Source: CAZJNX01 sp964547415 (GTDB lineage Bacteria > Pseudomonadota > Alphaproteobacteria > Rhizobiales > Amorphaceae). From it: a stretch of 37,627 bases of DNA. The notes beneath the pieces were generated by a model. The model had not been told where the DNA came from. It ran no database searches and was given only the letters and a program-made list of their open reading frames with translations. A program made the position numbers and the translations under genes. This document shows positions 7,679-16,081 of the stretch, in pieces. The stretch is from contig CAZJNX010000014.1 of the NCBI GenBank assembly GCA_964547415.1, positions 1 through 37,627 of the forward strand. The letters are read 5' to 3'. Within the stretch, counting starts at the first letter, position 1. The number at the start of each line of letters is the position of its first letter.

Positions 7679-8746
7679 TCAGCCCTCGGATAGGGCCGCG
7701 ATCACCGCGGCGGTGACGTCCGCCGTGCCGGCCTGTCCGCCGAGGTCCGGCGTGCGCGGCCCGCGCTCGGTCACGGTGCCGATCGCCGCCATCAGCCGCT
7801 CGGCGGCGGCCGGCTCGCCCAAATGGTCCAGCATCATGGCCGCCGTCCAGAACGCGCCGATCGGGTTGGCGATGCCGCGGCCGGTGATGTCGAAGGCCGA
7901 GCCGTGGATCGGCTCGAACATCGACGGCACGCCCCGGTCCGGGTTGACGTTGCCGGTGGCCCCGTTGCCGAGGCTGCCCGTCAGCGCCGAGGCGAGGTCG
8001 GACAGGATGTCGGCATGGAGGTTGGTGGCGAGGATGGTGTCGAAGTCGCCCGGGCGGGTCACCATCATGGCGGCCATGGCGTCGACGAGGCGGAAGTCCA
8101 CCTCGAGGTCCGGGTAGTCCTCCAGCACCTTCCGGCAGTGCCGGTCCCAGAAGACGAGGCCATGGCGCTGGGCGTTGGACTTGGTGACCACCGTGAGGCG
8201 GCGGCGCGGGCGGCCCATGGCGACGTCCGCGGCGAAGCGGCAGATCCGCTCCACGCCCTCGCGGGTGAAGACGGCGACGTCCATGGCGGTGGCGAGCGGC
8301 AGCCCGTGGTGGACCTCGCCGCCGACGCCCGCGTACTCGCCCTCGGAGTTCTCGCGCACGATCACCCAGTCGATCCTCGCGCCGAGCTCCGGCTTGAGCG
8401 GCCCCGTCATCCCCGGCAGGAAGCGGGTGGGGCGGACGTTGGCGTACTGGTCGAGGCCCTGGCAGATGGCGAGGCGCAGCTCCCACAGCGTCACGTGGTC
8501 CGGGATGTGGGGATCGCCCACCGCGCCGAAGTAGATGGCGTCGAAGGCGCGCAGCCGCTCGACGCCGTCCTCGGGCATCATCCGGCCCGTCGCGCGGTAA
8601 AGGTCCGAGCCCCAGTCGAAGCGGGTGACGTCGAGGGAAAAGCCGCCGTCCTTCTCGCCGAGGGCGGCGAGGACCTCGAGCCCCGCCTCCACCACCTCCG
8701 GGCCGACGCCGTCGCCGCCGATCGCGGCGATCCTGTGGGTGCGCAT
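7679..8746 (-). CDS. Tartrate/D-malate dehydrogenase type beta-decarboxylating dehydrogenase
   Basis: An NAD-dependent enzyme of the isocitrate/isopropylmalate dehydrogenase fold, 355 residues. The N-terminus AAIGGDGVGPEVV, the substrate loop NVRPTRFLPGMTGPL, VRENSEGEYAGVGG, TKSNAQRHGLVFWD and the metal/substrate segment DAMAAMMV...TNLHADILSDL match the tartrate dehydrogenase / D-malate dehydrogenase (TtuC/DmlA) subgroup. Those enzymes oxidise D-malate, tartrate or isopropylmalate and often decarboxylate. This fits the D-tartrate dehydratase encoded 14 kb away. ATG at 8746, three bases after the stop of the preceding dehydrogenase. Which of the related substrates is preferred cannot be decided. 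Confidence 0.85.
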   Translation of the reverse strand: MRTHRIAAIGGDGVGPEVVEAGLEVLAALGEKDGGFSLDVTRFDWGSDLYRATGRMMPEDGVERLRAFDAIYFGAVGDPHIPDHVTLWELRLAICQGLDQYANVRPTRFLPGMTGPLKPELGARIDWVIVRENSEGEYAGVGGEVHHGLPLATAMDVAVFTREGVERICRFAADVAMGRPRRRLTVVTKSNAQRHGLVFWDRHCRKVLEDYPDLEVDFRLVDAMAAMMVTRPGDFDTILATNLHADILSDLASALTGSLGNGATGNVNPDRGVPSMFEPIHGSAFDITGRGIANPIGAFWTAAMMLDHLGEPAAAERLMAAIGTVTERGPRTPDLGGQAGTADVTAAVIAALSEG

Positions 8747-8749
8747 CGC

Positions 8750-9835
8750 TTAACGCTCCGCCCGCTCGATGTGGTGGACGATCGCCTCCGTCATGGACGC
8801 GAGATTGCCCGTGCCGCGGATGTCGGGCGTGCGGGCCGCCGGGTTCGCGAGCGCCGCGTCGATGCCCGCCTTCGCGACCGCCGCCGCCCGGGTGGCGGCC
8901 GGCATGTCGTGGGCGCGGCCGAGGTGCTCCACCAGCATCCGCGCCGATTCGATCATGGCGTAGGGGTTGGCGAGGCCCTTGCCGGCGATGTCGGGGGCCG
9001 AGCCGTGGGTCGCCTGGGCCATCGCGACGGAGCCGCGGCCGATGCAAAGCCCCGGCGCCATGCCGAGCCCGCCGACGAGGCCCGCCGCCTCGTCCGTCAG
9101 GATGTCGCCGAACATGTTGGTGGTGACGACGACGTCGAACGCCTGCGGCTCGCGCACGAGGCGCATGGCGAAGGTGTCGACGATGGCTTCGTCCACCGTC
9201 ACGTCCGGAAACGCCTTCGCCACCTCGTAGGCGGTGTCGACGAACATGCCGCAGCCGAGCTTGAAGACGGTGTTCTTGTGGACGAGCGTCAGCTTCTTCC
9301 GGGGCCGCGAGCGGGCGATCTCGAGCGCCGCGCCGACCACCTTGGCACTCCCCTCCACGGTGATGACGCGCACCGAGATCGTGGTGTCGTGGCGGGGGCG
9401 GAACTCGCCCGAGCCCGCGACCACGTTGCGGTCTGGCTGGAAGCCCTCGTTGTTCTCCCGCACGATCACGAGGTCCACGTCGTCGTGGAGGCAGCCGATG
9501 TCCGGGAAGGAGCGGGTCGGCCGCACGTTGGCGAACAGGTCGAAGGTCTTCCTGAGGATCGGGTGCGGGTTGATGGCTTCCGGCACCTTCGGATACGCGC
9601 GGTGGCCGATGGGCCCGAGGATCCAGCCGTCGAGGCCCTCGAGGGTCGCGAGCGTGCCCTCGGGCATCGTGTGGCCGTGGGTGTCGAGGGCGCGGCGGCC
9701 GATGGGCACGTCCGTCCACTCGATGGCGAGGCCGGTACGGGCCGCCGCCGCGCGGACGACGGCGACGGCGGCGGGGACGACCTCGTGGCCGATGTCGTCC
9801 CCCTCGAGGATGCCGAGCTTCAGGTGATCCTTCAC
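8750..9835 (-). CDS. Isocitrate/isopropylmalate dehydrogenase family protein
   Basis: A second beta-decarboxylating dehydrogenase of 361 residues, distinct from the neighbour. Landmarks are LGILEGDDIGHEVVPA, NPHPILRKTFDLFANVRP, VRENNEGFQPDRN, VHKNTVFKLGCGMF, TNMFGDILTDEAAGLVGG and the NAD-binding HGSAPDIAGKGLANP. The pattern is nearer NAD-isocitrate-dehydrogenase-like proteins than tartrate dehydrogenase, so a 2-hydroxy-3-carboxy acid with a larger side chain is likely. GTG start at 9835, fifteen bases after the MmgE/PrpD-2 stop. Pairing with that gene suggests the lyase or epimerase product feeds this oxidation (inference). Confidence 0.85.
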   Translation of the reverse strand: MKDHLKLGILEGDDIGHEVVPAAVAVVRAAAARTGLAIEWTDVPIGRRALDTHGHTMPEGTLATLEGLDGWILGPIGHRAYPKVPEAINPHPILRKTFDLFANVRPTRSFPDIGCLHDDVDLVIVRENNEGFQPDRNVVAGSGEFRPRHDTTISVRVITVEGSAKVVGAALEIARSRPRKKLTLVHKNTVFKLGCGMFVDTAYEVAKAFPDVTVDEAIVDTFAMRLVREPQAFDVVVTTNMFGDILTDEAAGLVGGLGMAPGLCIGRGSVAMAQATHGSAPDIAGKGLANPYAMIESARMLVEHLGRAHDMPAATRAAAVAKAGIDAALANPAARTPDIRGTGNLASMTEAIVHHIERAER

Positions 9836-9850
9836 GTCATGCCGCCGCGG

Positions 9851-11218
9851 TCACTCGGCCGCCATGCGATCATCGCCCGGCACGGAGGCGCGGGCGATGT
9901 CGGCCGGGCGGTCGATGGTGGCGATGGTCCAGGCAAGGTCGAGGAGGCGGCGCGAGCGCTCCTCGCCGATCACGAGCTTCGCCTGGTTCATGAACTTGGT
10001 CTCGATCTCCTCGTCCGTCAGCGGTCGCTCGCGGGAGCCGATGGCCCGCTCGATGTGCTTGGTCATGGTCGTGCCGTCCGAGAAGGTCACCTCGATGTCG
10101 ACGGACGCCTCGTGGCAGGCCGGGTTCGCCTCGGCGGTCACCTTGCGCCGCATGGCGACGAGCTCGGGAAGGTTCACCACCTCGTCGGTGAAGGCGGTCG
10201 GCGAGCCGTCGCCGCGCAGGAGCGCGCACGCGGCGGAATGGTAGACGCTGAACTTGCCCTCGAGGCCGGTCTTCGGCTCCGTCTTGCCGGTGAGCTCCAG
10301 GACCAGCGGGTGGGCCTTGAGGCGGACGGCCTCGATGGCGTTCACCTTCTCGCCGATCTCCTCCCGGATCTGGATGCAGCCGTCGATGGTCGGGTGGATG
10401 ACGATGCCGCAGGCGAACGGCTTGTAGCTGTTGGTGGCCGCCTCCCAGCGGGTGCCGAGCTCGCCCAGGATCTCCTCGTAGTCCTGCTTGTCGGACATCA
10501 CGTTGGCGAAGCCGCGCTTCGCCTCGATGGCGTTCTCGGAGCTGTCGTAGCCCGCCTCGGCGAGGAGCGCCGACAGGAGCCCGCTCTCGGCGGCGCGGCC
10601 CGGGTGGAACGACTTCGTCATCGTTCCGAACATCTCGCGCAGGCCCGCCGACTGGCTGGCCGCGAGGCCGAGCGCCCAGCGCATGCGCGTCGCATGGAGC
10701 CCGATCGCCTTGCCGACCGCCGCCGCCCCGCCGAAGACGCCCGCCGTCGCCGTGATGTGCCAGCCCCGGTCGTAGTGGTCCGGGTAGACCGCGTTGCCGA
10801 TCCGGCAGGCGACCTCGACGCCGAGGATCATGGCCTCGAGGAGCGCGCGCCCGGAGATCGGGCGCACCTCGGCAAGGGCGAGGAGCGCCGGGGCGACCGG
10901 ACCCGCCGGGTGGATGATGGTGCGAAGGTGGGTGTCGTCGTAGTCGAGGACGTGGCTGGTGATGCCGTTGAGGAGCGTCGCCTTCAGGGGATCGAGCCTG
11001 TCGGTGCGGCCGAGCACCGTCGCCTCGCGCGGGCCGGAGAAGGGCGAGAGCGCCCGGAGCGCCGCGTCCGCCGCCGCATGGTCCGCGCCGCCAACGGCGC
11101 AGCCCAGCCAGTTGACGAAGGTCCTGACGCCCTCGCGCCGCACGTCCTGTGGAATGTCGTCCGCCCTCACGCCGACGATCCACTCCGCCAGCTCGCCCGT
11201 CACCTTGCGATCGCTCAT
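9851..11218 (-). CDS. MmgE/PrpD family protein 2
   Basis: 455 residues and complete. It carries the family landmarks VLDYDDTHLRTIIHPAG, FGTMTKSFHPGRAAESG, KRGFANVMSD, NSYKPFACGIVIHPT and LEGKFSVYHSAAC. The DDTH variant and shorter length separate it from MmgE/PrpD-1 and -3 and resemble members annotated as 2-methylcitrate dehydratase-like or cis-aconitate decarboxylase-like. ATG at 11218 with AAGGAG eight bases upstream. The gene lies 50 bases after the SDR stop and 15 bases before the next dehydrogenase. Three paralogues in one operon suggest handling of stereoisomers or successive intermediates. Confidence 0.9.
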   Translation of the reverse strand: MSDRKVTGELAEWIVGVRADDIPQDVRREGVRTFVNWLGCAVGGADHAAADAALRALSPFSGPREATVLGRTDRLDPLKATLLNGITSHVLDYDDTHLRTIIHPAGPVAPALLALAEVRPISGRALLEAMILGVEVACRIGNAVYPDHYDRGWHITATAGVFGGAAAVGKAIGLHATRMRWALGLAASQSAGLREMFGTMTKSFHPGRAAESGLLSALLAEAGYDSSENAIEAKRGFANVMSDKQDYEEILGELGTRWEAATNSYKPFACGIVIHPTIDGCIQIREEIGEKVNAIEAVRLKAHPLVLELTGKTEPKTGLEGKFSVYHSAACALLRGDGSPTAFTDEVVNLPELVAMRRKVTAEANPACHEASVDIEVTFSDGTTMTKHIERAIGSRERPLTDEEIETKFMNQAKLVIGEERSRRLLDLAWTIATIDRPADIARASVPGDDRMAAE

Positions 11219-11268
11219 TGCGCCGTCTCCTTGCCCCTTCTCTTCCGTCCCGCGCCGCGCCGCGCCGC

Positions 11269-12060
11269 CTACAGGAGGCCGCGGGCGATGCCGCCGTCCA
11301 CGTTCACCGCCTGCCCCGTCACGTAGGACGCGCGGGGGCTCCCGAAGAACGCCACCACCGCGGCCACCTCCTCCGGCTCGCCGAAGCGGGCGAGCGGGAT
11401 CTCCCGGGAGAACTCGGCGATGACGTCCTTCTCGCTGCGCCCCTGCTCGGCGGCCATCTTGGCCGCCCGGTTCGTCCACAGCGGCGTGAGCGTGCGGCCG
11501 GGCGCCACGCAGTTGACGCGGATGCCGGCCGGCGCGAGCTCGCTCGCCAGCGTCTTGGTGAGGCCGAGGATGCCCGCCTTGTGCACGTTCGAGACGATCT
11601 GGTGCGGGTAGGGCATCTTGGAGGCCGCCGCGCCCAGCGTCACGACGGCCGCGTCCCGCCCCGCCTTCAGCGCCGGCACGAGGCCGCGGATCGCCCGCAC
11701 CGTCGACAGGACGTTGAAGGTGTAGTTCGTGATCCAGTCCTCGTCCGAAAGGTCCTCGAAGGCGGAGCGGACCGAGCCGCCCACCGCCGTCACCAGGCAG
11801 TCGAGGGCGCCCCAGCGCGCCGCCACGGCCTTCGCCAGGGCGGCGTCGGCGCCCTTTTCCGTCACGTCCACCACGAGCGTCGCGGGGCGGCGCCCGGCCT
11901 TTTCCCCGATGTCGGCGGCGGCGGCCTCGAGGTTGTCGGCGCTGCGGGAGGCGATCACGACGTCCGCCCCTTCCGCGACGGCGATCGCGGCGGTCGCCTT
12001 GCCGATGCCGTAGCTGCCGCCGACGACGAGGACGCGCCGTCCGTCATACCCGAGGTCCAT
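11269..12060 (-). CDS. Atypical SDR-family protein lacking the catalytic Ser-Tyr pair
   Basis: 263 residues with a Rossmann fold. The cofactor loop is VVGGSYGIG (residues 12-20), the adenine-pocket segment DVT is near 65, and the C-terminal family signature YVTGQAVNVDGG is present. The active-site region reads VVTLGAAAS...HQIVSNVHKAGILGLTKTLA. Lys161 is kept, but the residue four before it is Ser157 instead of Tyr, and the usual Ser is Ala. Such sequences exist as a non-canonical FabG-like subgroup. It may use another residue, act as a dehydratase/isomerase, or be non-reductive. Its ATG overlaps the AbrB stop by 17 bases, so it belongs firmly to the operon. Confidence 0.85.
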   Translation of the reverse strand: MDLGYDGRRVLVVGGSYGIGKATAAIAVAEGADVVIASRSADNLEAAAADIGEKAGRRPATLVVDVTEKGADAALAKAVAARWGALDCLVTAVGGSVRSAFEDLSDEDWITNYTFNVLSTVRAIRGLVPALKAGRDAAVVTLGAAASKMPYPHQIVSNVHKAGILGLTKTLASELAPAGIRVNCVAPGRTLTPLWTNRAAKMAAEQGRSEKDVIAEFSREIPLARFGEPEEVAAVVAFFGSPRASYVTGQAVNVDGGIARGLL

Positions 12061-13153
12061 GGGCCACTCCCTTGAGACGATTGTAGACTTGGAAGACGAG
12101 GAGGATCGTCGAGCACACCAGCGCGATCCGCATGACGTGGAAGGCCGTGACGATCTCCGCGTCGAGATTCATGAGCTTGGCCGTAATGACCATCTCGGTG
12201 ACCGCGGCGGGGGCGAGGGCGAGGAACGCGGTCGTCACCGGCAGGGTCGTGACGGCGGCCATGGCGAACGCGCCCGCGCCCGCGCAGGCGATCATGAACA
12301 GGGAGACGGCGAGGCCCGACAGGGCCACCCGCGGCAGGCGGGTCAGGATCTCCCGGCGGAACTGGCAGCCGAGCCAGGTGCCGAGGAAGACCTGGGCGAG
12401 CACGATGAAGATCGGCGGCATCGTCAGCGTGAGCGCCCCCGACGCGCCGAGCGCGATGCCGACGAACATCGGGCCGAGGAGCCAGGGGTTCGGCAGGATC
12501 GTCGGCTTCAGGAGCCGCACGGCGAGCACCGACAGGCCGAAGGCGACGACGAGCCAGACGATCCAGTCCCCGACGAGCGGCGCGGCCGGCGCCTCGGAGC
12601 CGGGCGTGCCGAACGCGACCACGAGGACGGGGACGACGGCGACCGTCGCCGACACGCGCAGGGCATGGACGATGGCGACCGAGGTCGCGTCCCCGCCCCG
12701 CTCGCTCGCGACGAGGGCCATGTCGGCGACGCCCCCCGCCGCCGTCGCGAAGAAGGCGGAGGTGTCGTCGAGCCGGGCGAGCGGCTTCAGGATCAGTGCG
12801 GCGAGGAAGGTGTAGGCCATCACGAACACCGTCGCCGCGAGCATCGCGGGCAGGAGCGCGAGCGTCGCCGCGAAGGTGGCCGGCGTGAAGCGCAGGCCCA
12901 CGGCGAGGCCGACCGCGAGCTGGGAGAACTCCCGGGACAGGGGCAGGAAGGCGAGCGGCGCGCCGAACGCCGACAGCGCCCCGCACACGAAGAACGGCCC
13001 CAGCATCCAGGGAAGCGGCACCGAAAGCCGCTCGGCGACGAACCCGGCCACCGCCGCGACCGCGTAGGTGGCCGACGCCCGCAGCCACCAGCGCCCGTCG
13101 CGCCACCACGGAAGGGCGGGCGCGGCGCGCCCGGTGCCCGAGGCCGTCGCCAC
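12044..13153 (-). CDS. AbrB family membrane protein (putative transporter)
   Basis: 369 residues with about ten hydrophobic segments in two similar halves. Each half holds a P-W-(M/L)-L-G-P-(F/M)-F-V motif (PLPWMLGPFFV near residue 50 and NPWLLGPMFVG near 220), as in the duplicated AbrB-family permease fold. Another landmark is ATAAGGVADMALVA. This family is often misnamed 'ammonia monooxygenase' and is generally found beside carboxylate or aromatic-acid genes. ATG at 13153, four bases after the MmgE/PrpD-3 stop. It would sit in the inner membrane and probably moves a substrate or product of this pathway. Confidence 0.85.
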   Translation of the reverse strand: MATASGTGRAAPALPWWRDGRWWLRASATYAVAAVAGFVAERLSVPLPWMLGPFFVCGALSAFGAPLAFLPLSREFSQLAVGLAVGLRFTPATFAATLALLPAMLAATVFVMAYTFLAALILKPLARLDDTSAFFATAAGGVADMALVASERGGDATSVAIVHALRVSATVAVVPVLVVAFGTPGSEAPAAPLVGDWIVWLVVAFGLSVLAVRLLKPTILPNPWLLGPMFVGIALGASGALTLTMPPIFIVLAQVFLGTWLGCQFRREILTRLPRVALSGLAVSLFMIACAGAGAFAMAAVTTLPVTTAFLALAPAAVTEMVITAKLMNLDAEIVTAFHVMRIALVCSTILLVFQVYNRLKGVAHGPRV

Positions 13154-13157
13154 CCGA

Positions 13158-14613
13158 TCAGCCCTTCGCCAGCGCCCCGGTGAGACGGGAGAGGTCCGAC
13201 AGGCTCTCGAAGTCGCGCACCATGGCGACGACGTCCTCCGCCCGCGCCTTGTCGTGGCCCGCGAAGGCGGCGCACTCGCGGAACTTGTCGGCCACCTCTT
13301 CGTAGCTCATCGGGTTCGCGGGGCTGCCCTTGCCGAAGTCGGCGACGCCGGAGATCGTGCGACCGTCGGTAGTCTCCACGTCGATGTAGGTGGTCATCTT
13401 GTGGAAGCCGGCGGCCTCGGCGCGCTCGTCCACCACGAAGTCCACCTTCTCGATCATCGCCCGGACGTCGGGACGGTTCACCACCTCGTCGGTGAACTCG
13501 GCAAGGCCCGCCCGGCCGTCCAGGAGCAGGATCGCCATGCAGAACTCCATGGAGAACTTGCCCTGGAGCTCGTTGGTCGGCCGGTGGTGGATGAGGGCGT
13601 TCGGCATGTTGGAGTTGGTGCCGACGCGCACGCGGGCGACCTTGTCCGCCGTCAGGCCGTGCTCGCGGATGAGGCGGAGCATCTCGGTCATCCCCGGGTG
13701 GGTGAGGGAGCCCGACGGGTGCGGCTTGATCGAGACGCCCGGCTCGTCGAACGTCCACGGGTTGCCGAGCTTGCCGCGGATCGCGGAGGCGTCGTAGCCG
13801 CCGCCCGCCGCGCGGAAGAAGCCGCGCATGGCCTCGAGGATGTTGTCGCTCGCCGTCCAGCCCATCGCCGCGAAGTCGGCCGCGACGACGCCCGATTCGG
13901 AGGAGCGGCCGGCGTGGAACGGCTTGGTCATGGTGCCGAAGTTCTCGCGCAGACCGGCCGACTGGCTGCCGGCGATGGACAGCGCGCGGCCGAGCGCCTC
14001 CGGGGGAAGGCCCATCAGGCGGCCCGCGGCCGAGGCGGCGGCGAAGGTGCCGCAGGTGGCCGTCGCGTGGAAGCCGGTCTGGTAGTGGCGCGGGTCGATC
14101 GCCTCGGCGATCTTGCACTCCACCTCGACGCCGATGTGGTAGGCGAGCATCACGTCCCGCCCGCTCGCGCCTGTGGCCTCGCCGAGGGCGAGGGCGGCCG
14201 GGAGCGCGGGCGCCGTCGGGTGGGTGAGGAGGCCGTAGACCNNNNNNNNNNACCCGGTCGGGGGCGACGGCGAGCTGGGTATCGTCGTAGTCGTCGGCGT
14301 GGATGCCGACGCCGTTGGCGAAGGCGGCGAAGCGCGGGGCGACCTTCATGGTGGAGCCGATCACCGTCGCGGGCCCCGCGCCGAGGGACAGGCTCTCGAG
14401 GTGGCGGCGGACGATCTCGCCCGTCTTCGCGACCGAGCCGGACAGGGCGAGGCCGAGGCCGTCGAGGATCGACTTCTTGCCGTTCTCGACCACCGCCGCC
14501 GGCAGGGCGGAGGCCGGCGTGTCCGCCACGAAGCCCGCGACCTCGCGGGTGAGGCCCTCGCCCGCGGCGGCCCACGCGCCGGCATCGCTCAGGTTGTTGA
14601 CGATCACGTTCAC
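13158..14613 (-). CDS. MmgE/PrpD family protein 3, interrupted by an assembly gap
   Basis: First gene of the nine-gene operon. GTG start at 14613 with GGGAGG seven bases upstream. The N-terminal part reads continuously to DDYDDTQLAVAPDR and then hits 10 Ns (14242-14251). The C-terminal part continues in another frame from YGLLTHPTAPALPAALA through CKIAEAIDPRHYQTGFH, FGTMTKPFHAGRSSESG and KPHPSGSLTHPGM. Overlapping the gap flanks by three bases (acc) removes 13 positions, gives APDRVYGLLTHPT, restores one frame and yields 480 residues. The equivalent stretch in MmgE/PrpD-1 (GRPYGLLMHPT) confirms the join. The gene is therefore intact rather than a pseudogene. Substrate unknown; the family acts on polycarboxylates. 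Confidence 0.88.
14242..14251. other. Assembly gap (10 N) causing an artificial frameshift
   Basis: The flanks ...gtagacc and acccggtc... share 'acc'. Collapsing the 10 Ns plus this overlap (13 bases) restores the MmgE/PrpD reading frame. Confidence 0.85.
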
Positions 14614-14705
14614 GGCTCGACCTCCCGGATGACGGCCGCGCGATCCCCCGGCGATGGAAAGGCGGGCGGCCAGGGCGCTTCGTCCGCGGCCGCGCCGGGG
14701 CGCGC

Positions 14706-14750
14706 GACGGGGCCGGAGTGTGGAGGGGGCCTTGCCAACTGTCAACAACA
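14706..14750 (-). promoter_or_regulatory. Promoter and operator-like site of the nine-gene operon
   Basis: On the minus strand TTGACA (14745-14740) is followed after 17 bases by CACACT, a weak -10. The -35 is embedded in TGTTGACAGTTGGC (14747-14734), identical over 14 bases to the site before the second tctC gene. It lies about 120 bases upstream of the GTG start. The overlap of -35 and the shared site suggests repression. Confidence 0.55.
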
Positions 14751-14870
14751 TTGGACGGGGCGGCGGGTGCGGACCAGCCTCCCGCGGCGCGCGTGGAGCC
14801 GGCCCGGGCCGCCGCCGTGAGCCGCACCGGCGGACAGGCTCCGACGGCGCTCCGGGGACCGGTGAAGAAA
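14751..14870. other. Centre of the divergent intergenic region
   Basis: The spacer between the two inward-facing operator/promoter sites of the nine-gene operon and the tctC-1 operon. It is GC-rich, with no gene and no clear structure. The whole intergenic region is 14614-14987. Confidence 0.4.
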
Positions 14871-14906
14871 CCGATTGTTGACAGTTGATCTTCCCTCGCC
14901 ATAGCG
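14871..14906 (+). promoter_or_regulatory. Promoter and operator-like site of the first TTT operon
   Basis: TTGACA at 14878-14883, a 17-base spacer, then ATAGCG as a weak -10. The -35 lies in GATTGTTGACAGTTGATC, which shares TTGTTGACAGTTG with the divergent promoter. The implied leader is about 75 bases. Confidence 0.55.
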
Positions 14907-14987
14907 TCCGATCGGGGCCACACTGCCCCTTCGGAACAAGAGCGCGGGCTCCGGCACCGCCGCCGGCCCGAACTCGGGAGGAACATC

Positions 14988-15983
14988 ATGGCGCTTCATC
15001 TCACCCGCCGCCTGGCGCTGGCGCTCGGCACCGGCGTCCTCGCCGCGGCCCTCGCCGTCCCCGGCACGGCCACCGCCCAGTCGTTTCCTGAGCGGCCCGT
15101 CACCATCGTCGTGCCGTTCGACGTGGGCGGCTACAACGACCGCCTGGCCCGCGCCTTCGCGCCCTTCCTGCAGGAGGAGCTCGGCCAGCCCGTGCAGATC
15201 GTGAACCGCGGCGGCGCGGGCGCGCTCCTCGGCCACACCTACTTCCTGCAGCAGCCCGCCGACGGCTACACCATCATGGCCACCTCGGCGGCCCCGTACA
15301 TCCCGCTCAACATCCTGACCCAGAACGCCCCGTTCGACGTGGGCGACTTCCACATGGTCAACCTGCCCTCGCGGGACTACACGCTGATGGCGACCGCGGC
15401 CGACTCCGACATCGAGAGCGTGGACGACGTGATCGCCCAGCTGAAGGAGGACCCGGGCAGCCTGTCCATCGGCATCCAGCCCTCCTCGGCGGACCTCGTG
15501 AACCTGATGCTGTTCGCCGACGCCAACGGCATCGACCGCCAGGGCCTGCGCCTCGTCACCTACGACGGGGGCGGCCCGACCCGGAACGCCACCGCCGGCG
15601 GCGTCGTCGACATCGGCCTCGTGGGCGGCCAGGGCTTCCTGCCCCTCGTCGACCAGATCCGTCCGCTGATGGTCTTCGACGACGCCGAGCGCGACGGCTG
15701 GGACGCGCCCACCGTCACCGAGGTCGTGGGCGATACCGCCCAGTTCGTCGGCGGCTCCCAGCGCGGCTTCGTGGTCCATTCGTCCCTCCTCGAGGAGCAC
15801 CCGGACCGCTACGAGACGCTGCGCGCGGCGATCGAGCGGGCGACCAAGAACCCGGAGGCGGTCGAGACGCTGAAGGGCCAGCAGCTCGCCACCGAGTGGT
15901 TCGGGCCGGACGTGTCGAACCAGTCCGTCCAGCGCACCCACGAGGTGATGAAGGAGCACGCCGACCTCCTGAAGGGGAGCTGA
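14988..15983 (+). CDS. TTT transporter substrate-binding protein 1 (TctC/Bug family)
   Basis: A periplasmic solute-binding protein of 331 residues. It has a Sec signal peptide (TRR then a long hydrophobic run) ending around TATA-QS. The mature part starts FPERPVTIVVPFDVGG, the usual carboxylate-binding loop of the family, followed by NRGGAGALLGHTYF and DGYTIMAT. ATG with GGAGG six bases before it. It opens a tctC-tctB-tctA operon divergent from the nine-gene operon. TctC proteins bind citrate, tartrate, other di- or tricarboxylates or aromatic acids; the ligand here is probably the carboxylate degraded by the island (inference). A strong hairpin follows the gene. Confidence 0.92.
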   Translation: MALHLTRRLALALGTGVLAAALAVPGTATAQSFPERPVTIVVPFDVGGYNDRLARAFAPFLQEELGQPVQIVNRGGAGALLGHTYFLQQPADGYTIMATSAAPYIPLNILTQNAPFDVGDFHMVNLPSRDYTLMATAADSDIESVDDVIAQLKEDPGSLSIGIQPSSADLVNLMLFADANGIDRQGLRLVTYDGGGPTRNATAGGVVDIGLVGGQGFLPLVDQIRPLMVFDDAERDGWDAPTVTEVVGDTAQFVGGSQRGFVVHSSLLEEHPDRYETLRAAIERATKNPEAVETLKGQQLATEWFGPDVSNQSVQRTHEVMKEHADLLKGS

Positions 15984-16024
15984 CCGGCGACGGCCGGACG
16001 GCCACTGCCCGGAACACACCACGG

Positions 16025-16055
16025 GATCGGGCCGCCGCGCGCCGGCGGCCCGATC
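16025..16055 (+). terminator. Perfect 13-bp hairpin between tctC-1 and tctB-1
   Basis: GATCGGGCCGCCG (16025-16037) pairs perfectly with CGGCGGCCCGATC (16043-16055) across a 5-base loop. No T-run follows. Placed after a binding-protein gene and before membrane genes, it is likely a partial terminator or a 3'-end stabiliser that raises binding-protein expression over the permease. Confidence 0.6.
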
Positions 16056-16081
16056 ATCCATCACCCATCGGGAGGCGACCG

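Noticed and set aside
7823..11326. A very long open frame (over 1100 codons) on the plus strand opposite the dehydrogenase and MmgE/PrpD genes
   Set aside because: It is a mirror of high-GC coding sequence: the opposite strand has convincing conserved enzymes, while this frame is Arg/Ala/Gly/His-rich with no domain. The same holds for other long antisense frames across the window.
13158..14613. MmgE/PrpD-3 as a frameshifted pseudogene
   Set aside because: The frame break coincides exactly with a 10-N gap, and a 3-base flank overlap restores a normal full-length protein.
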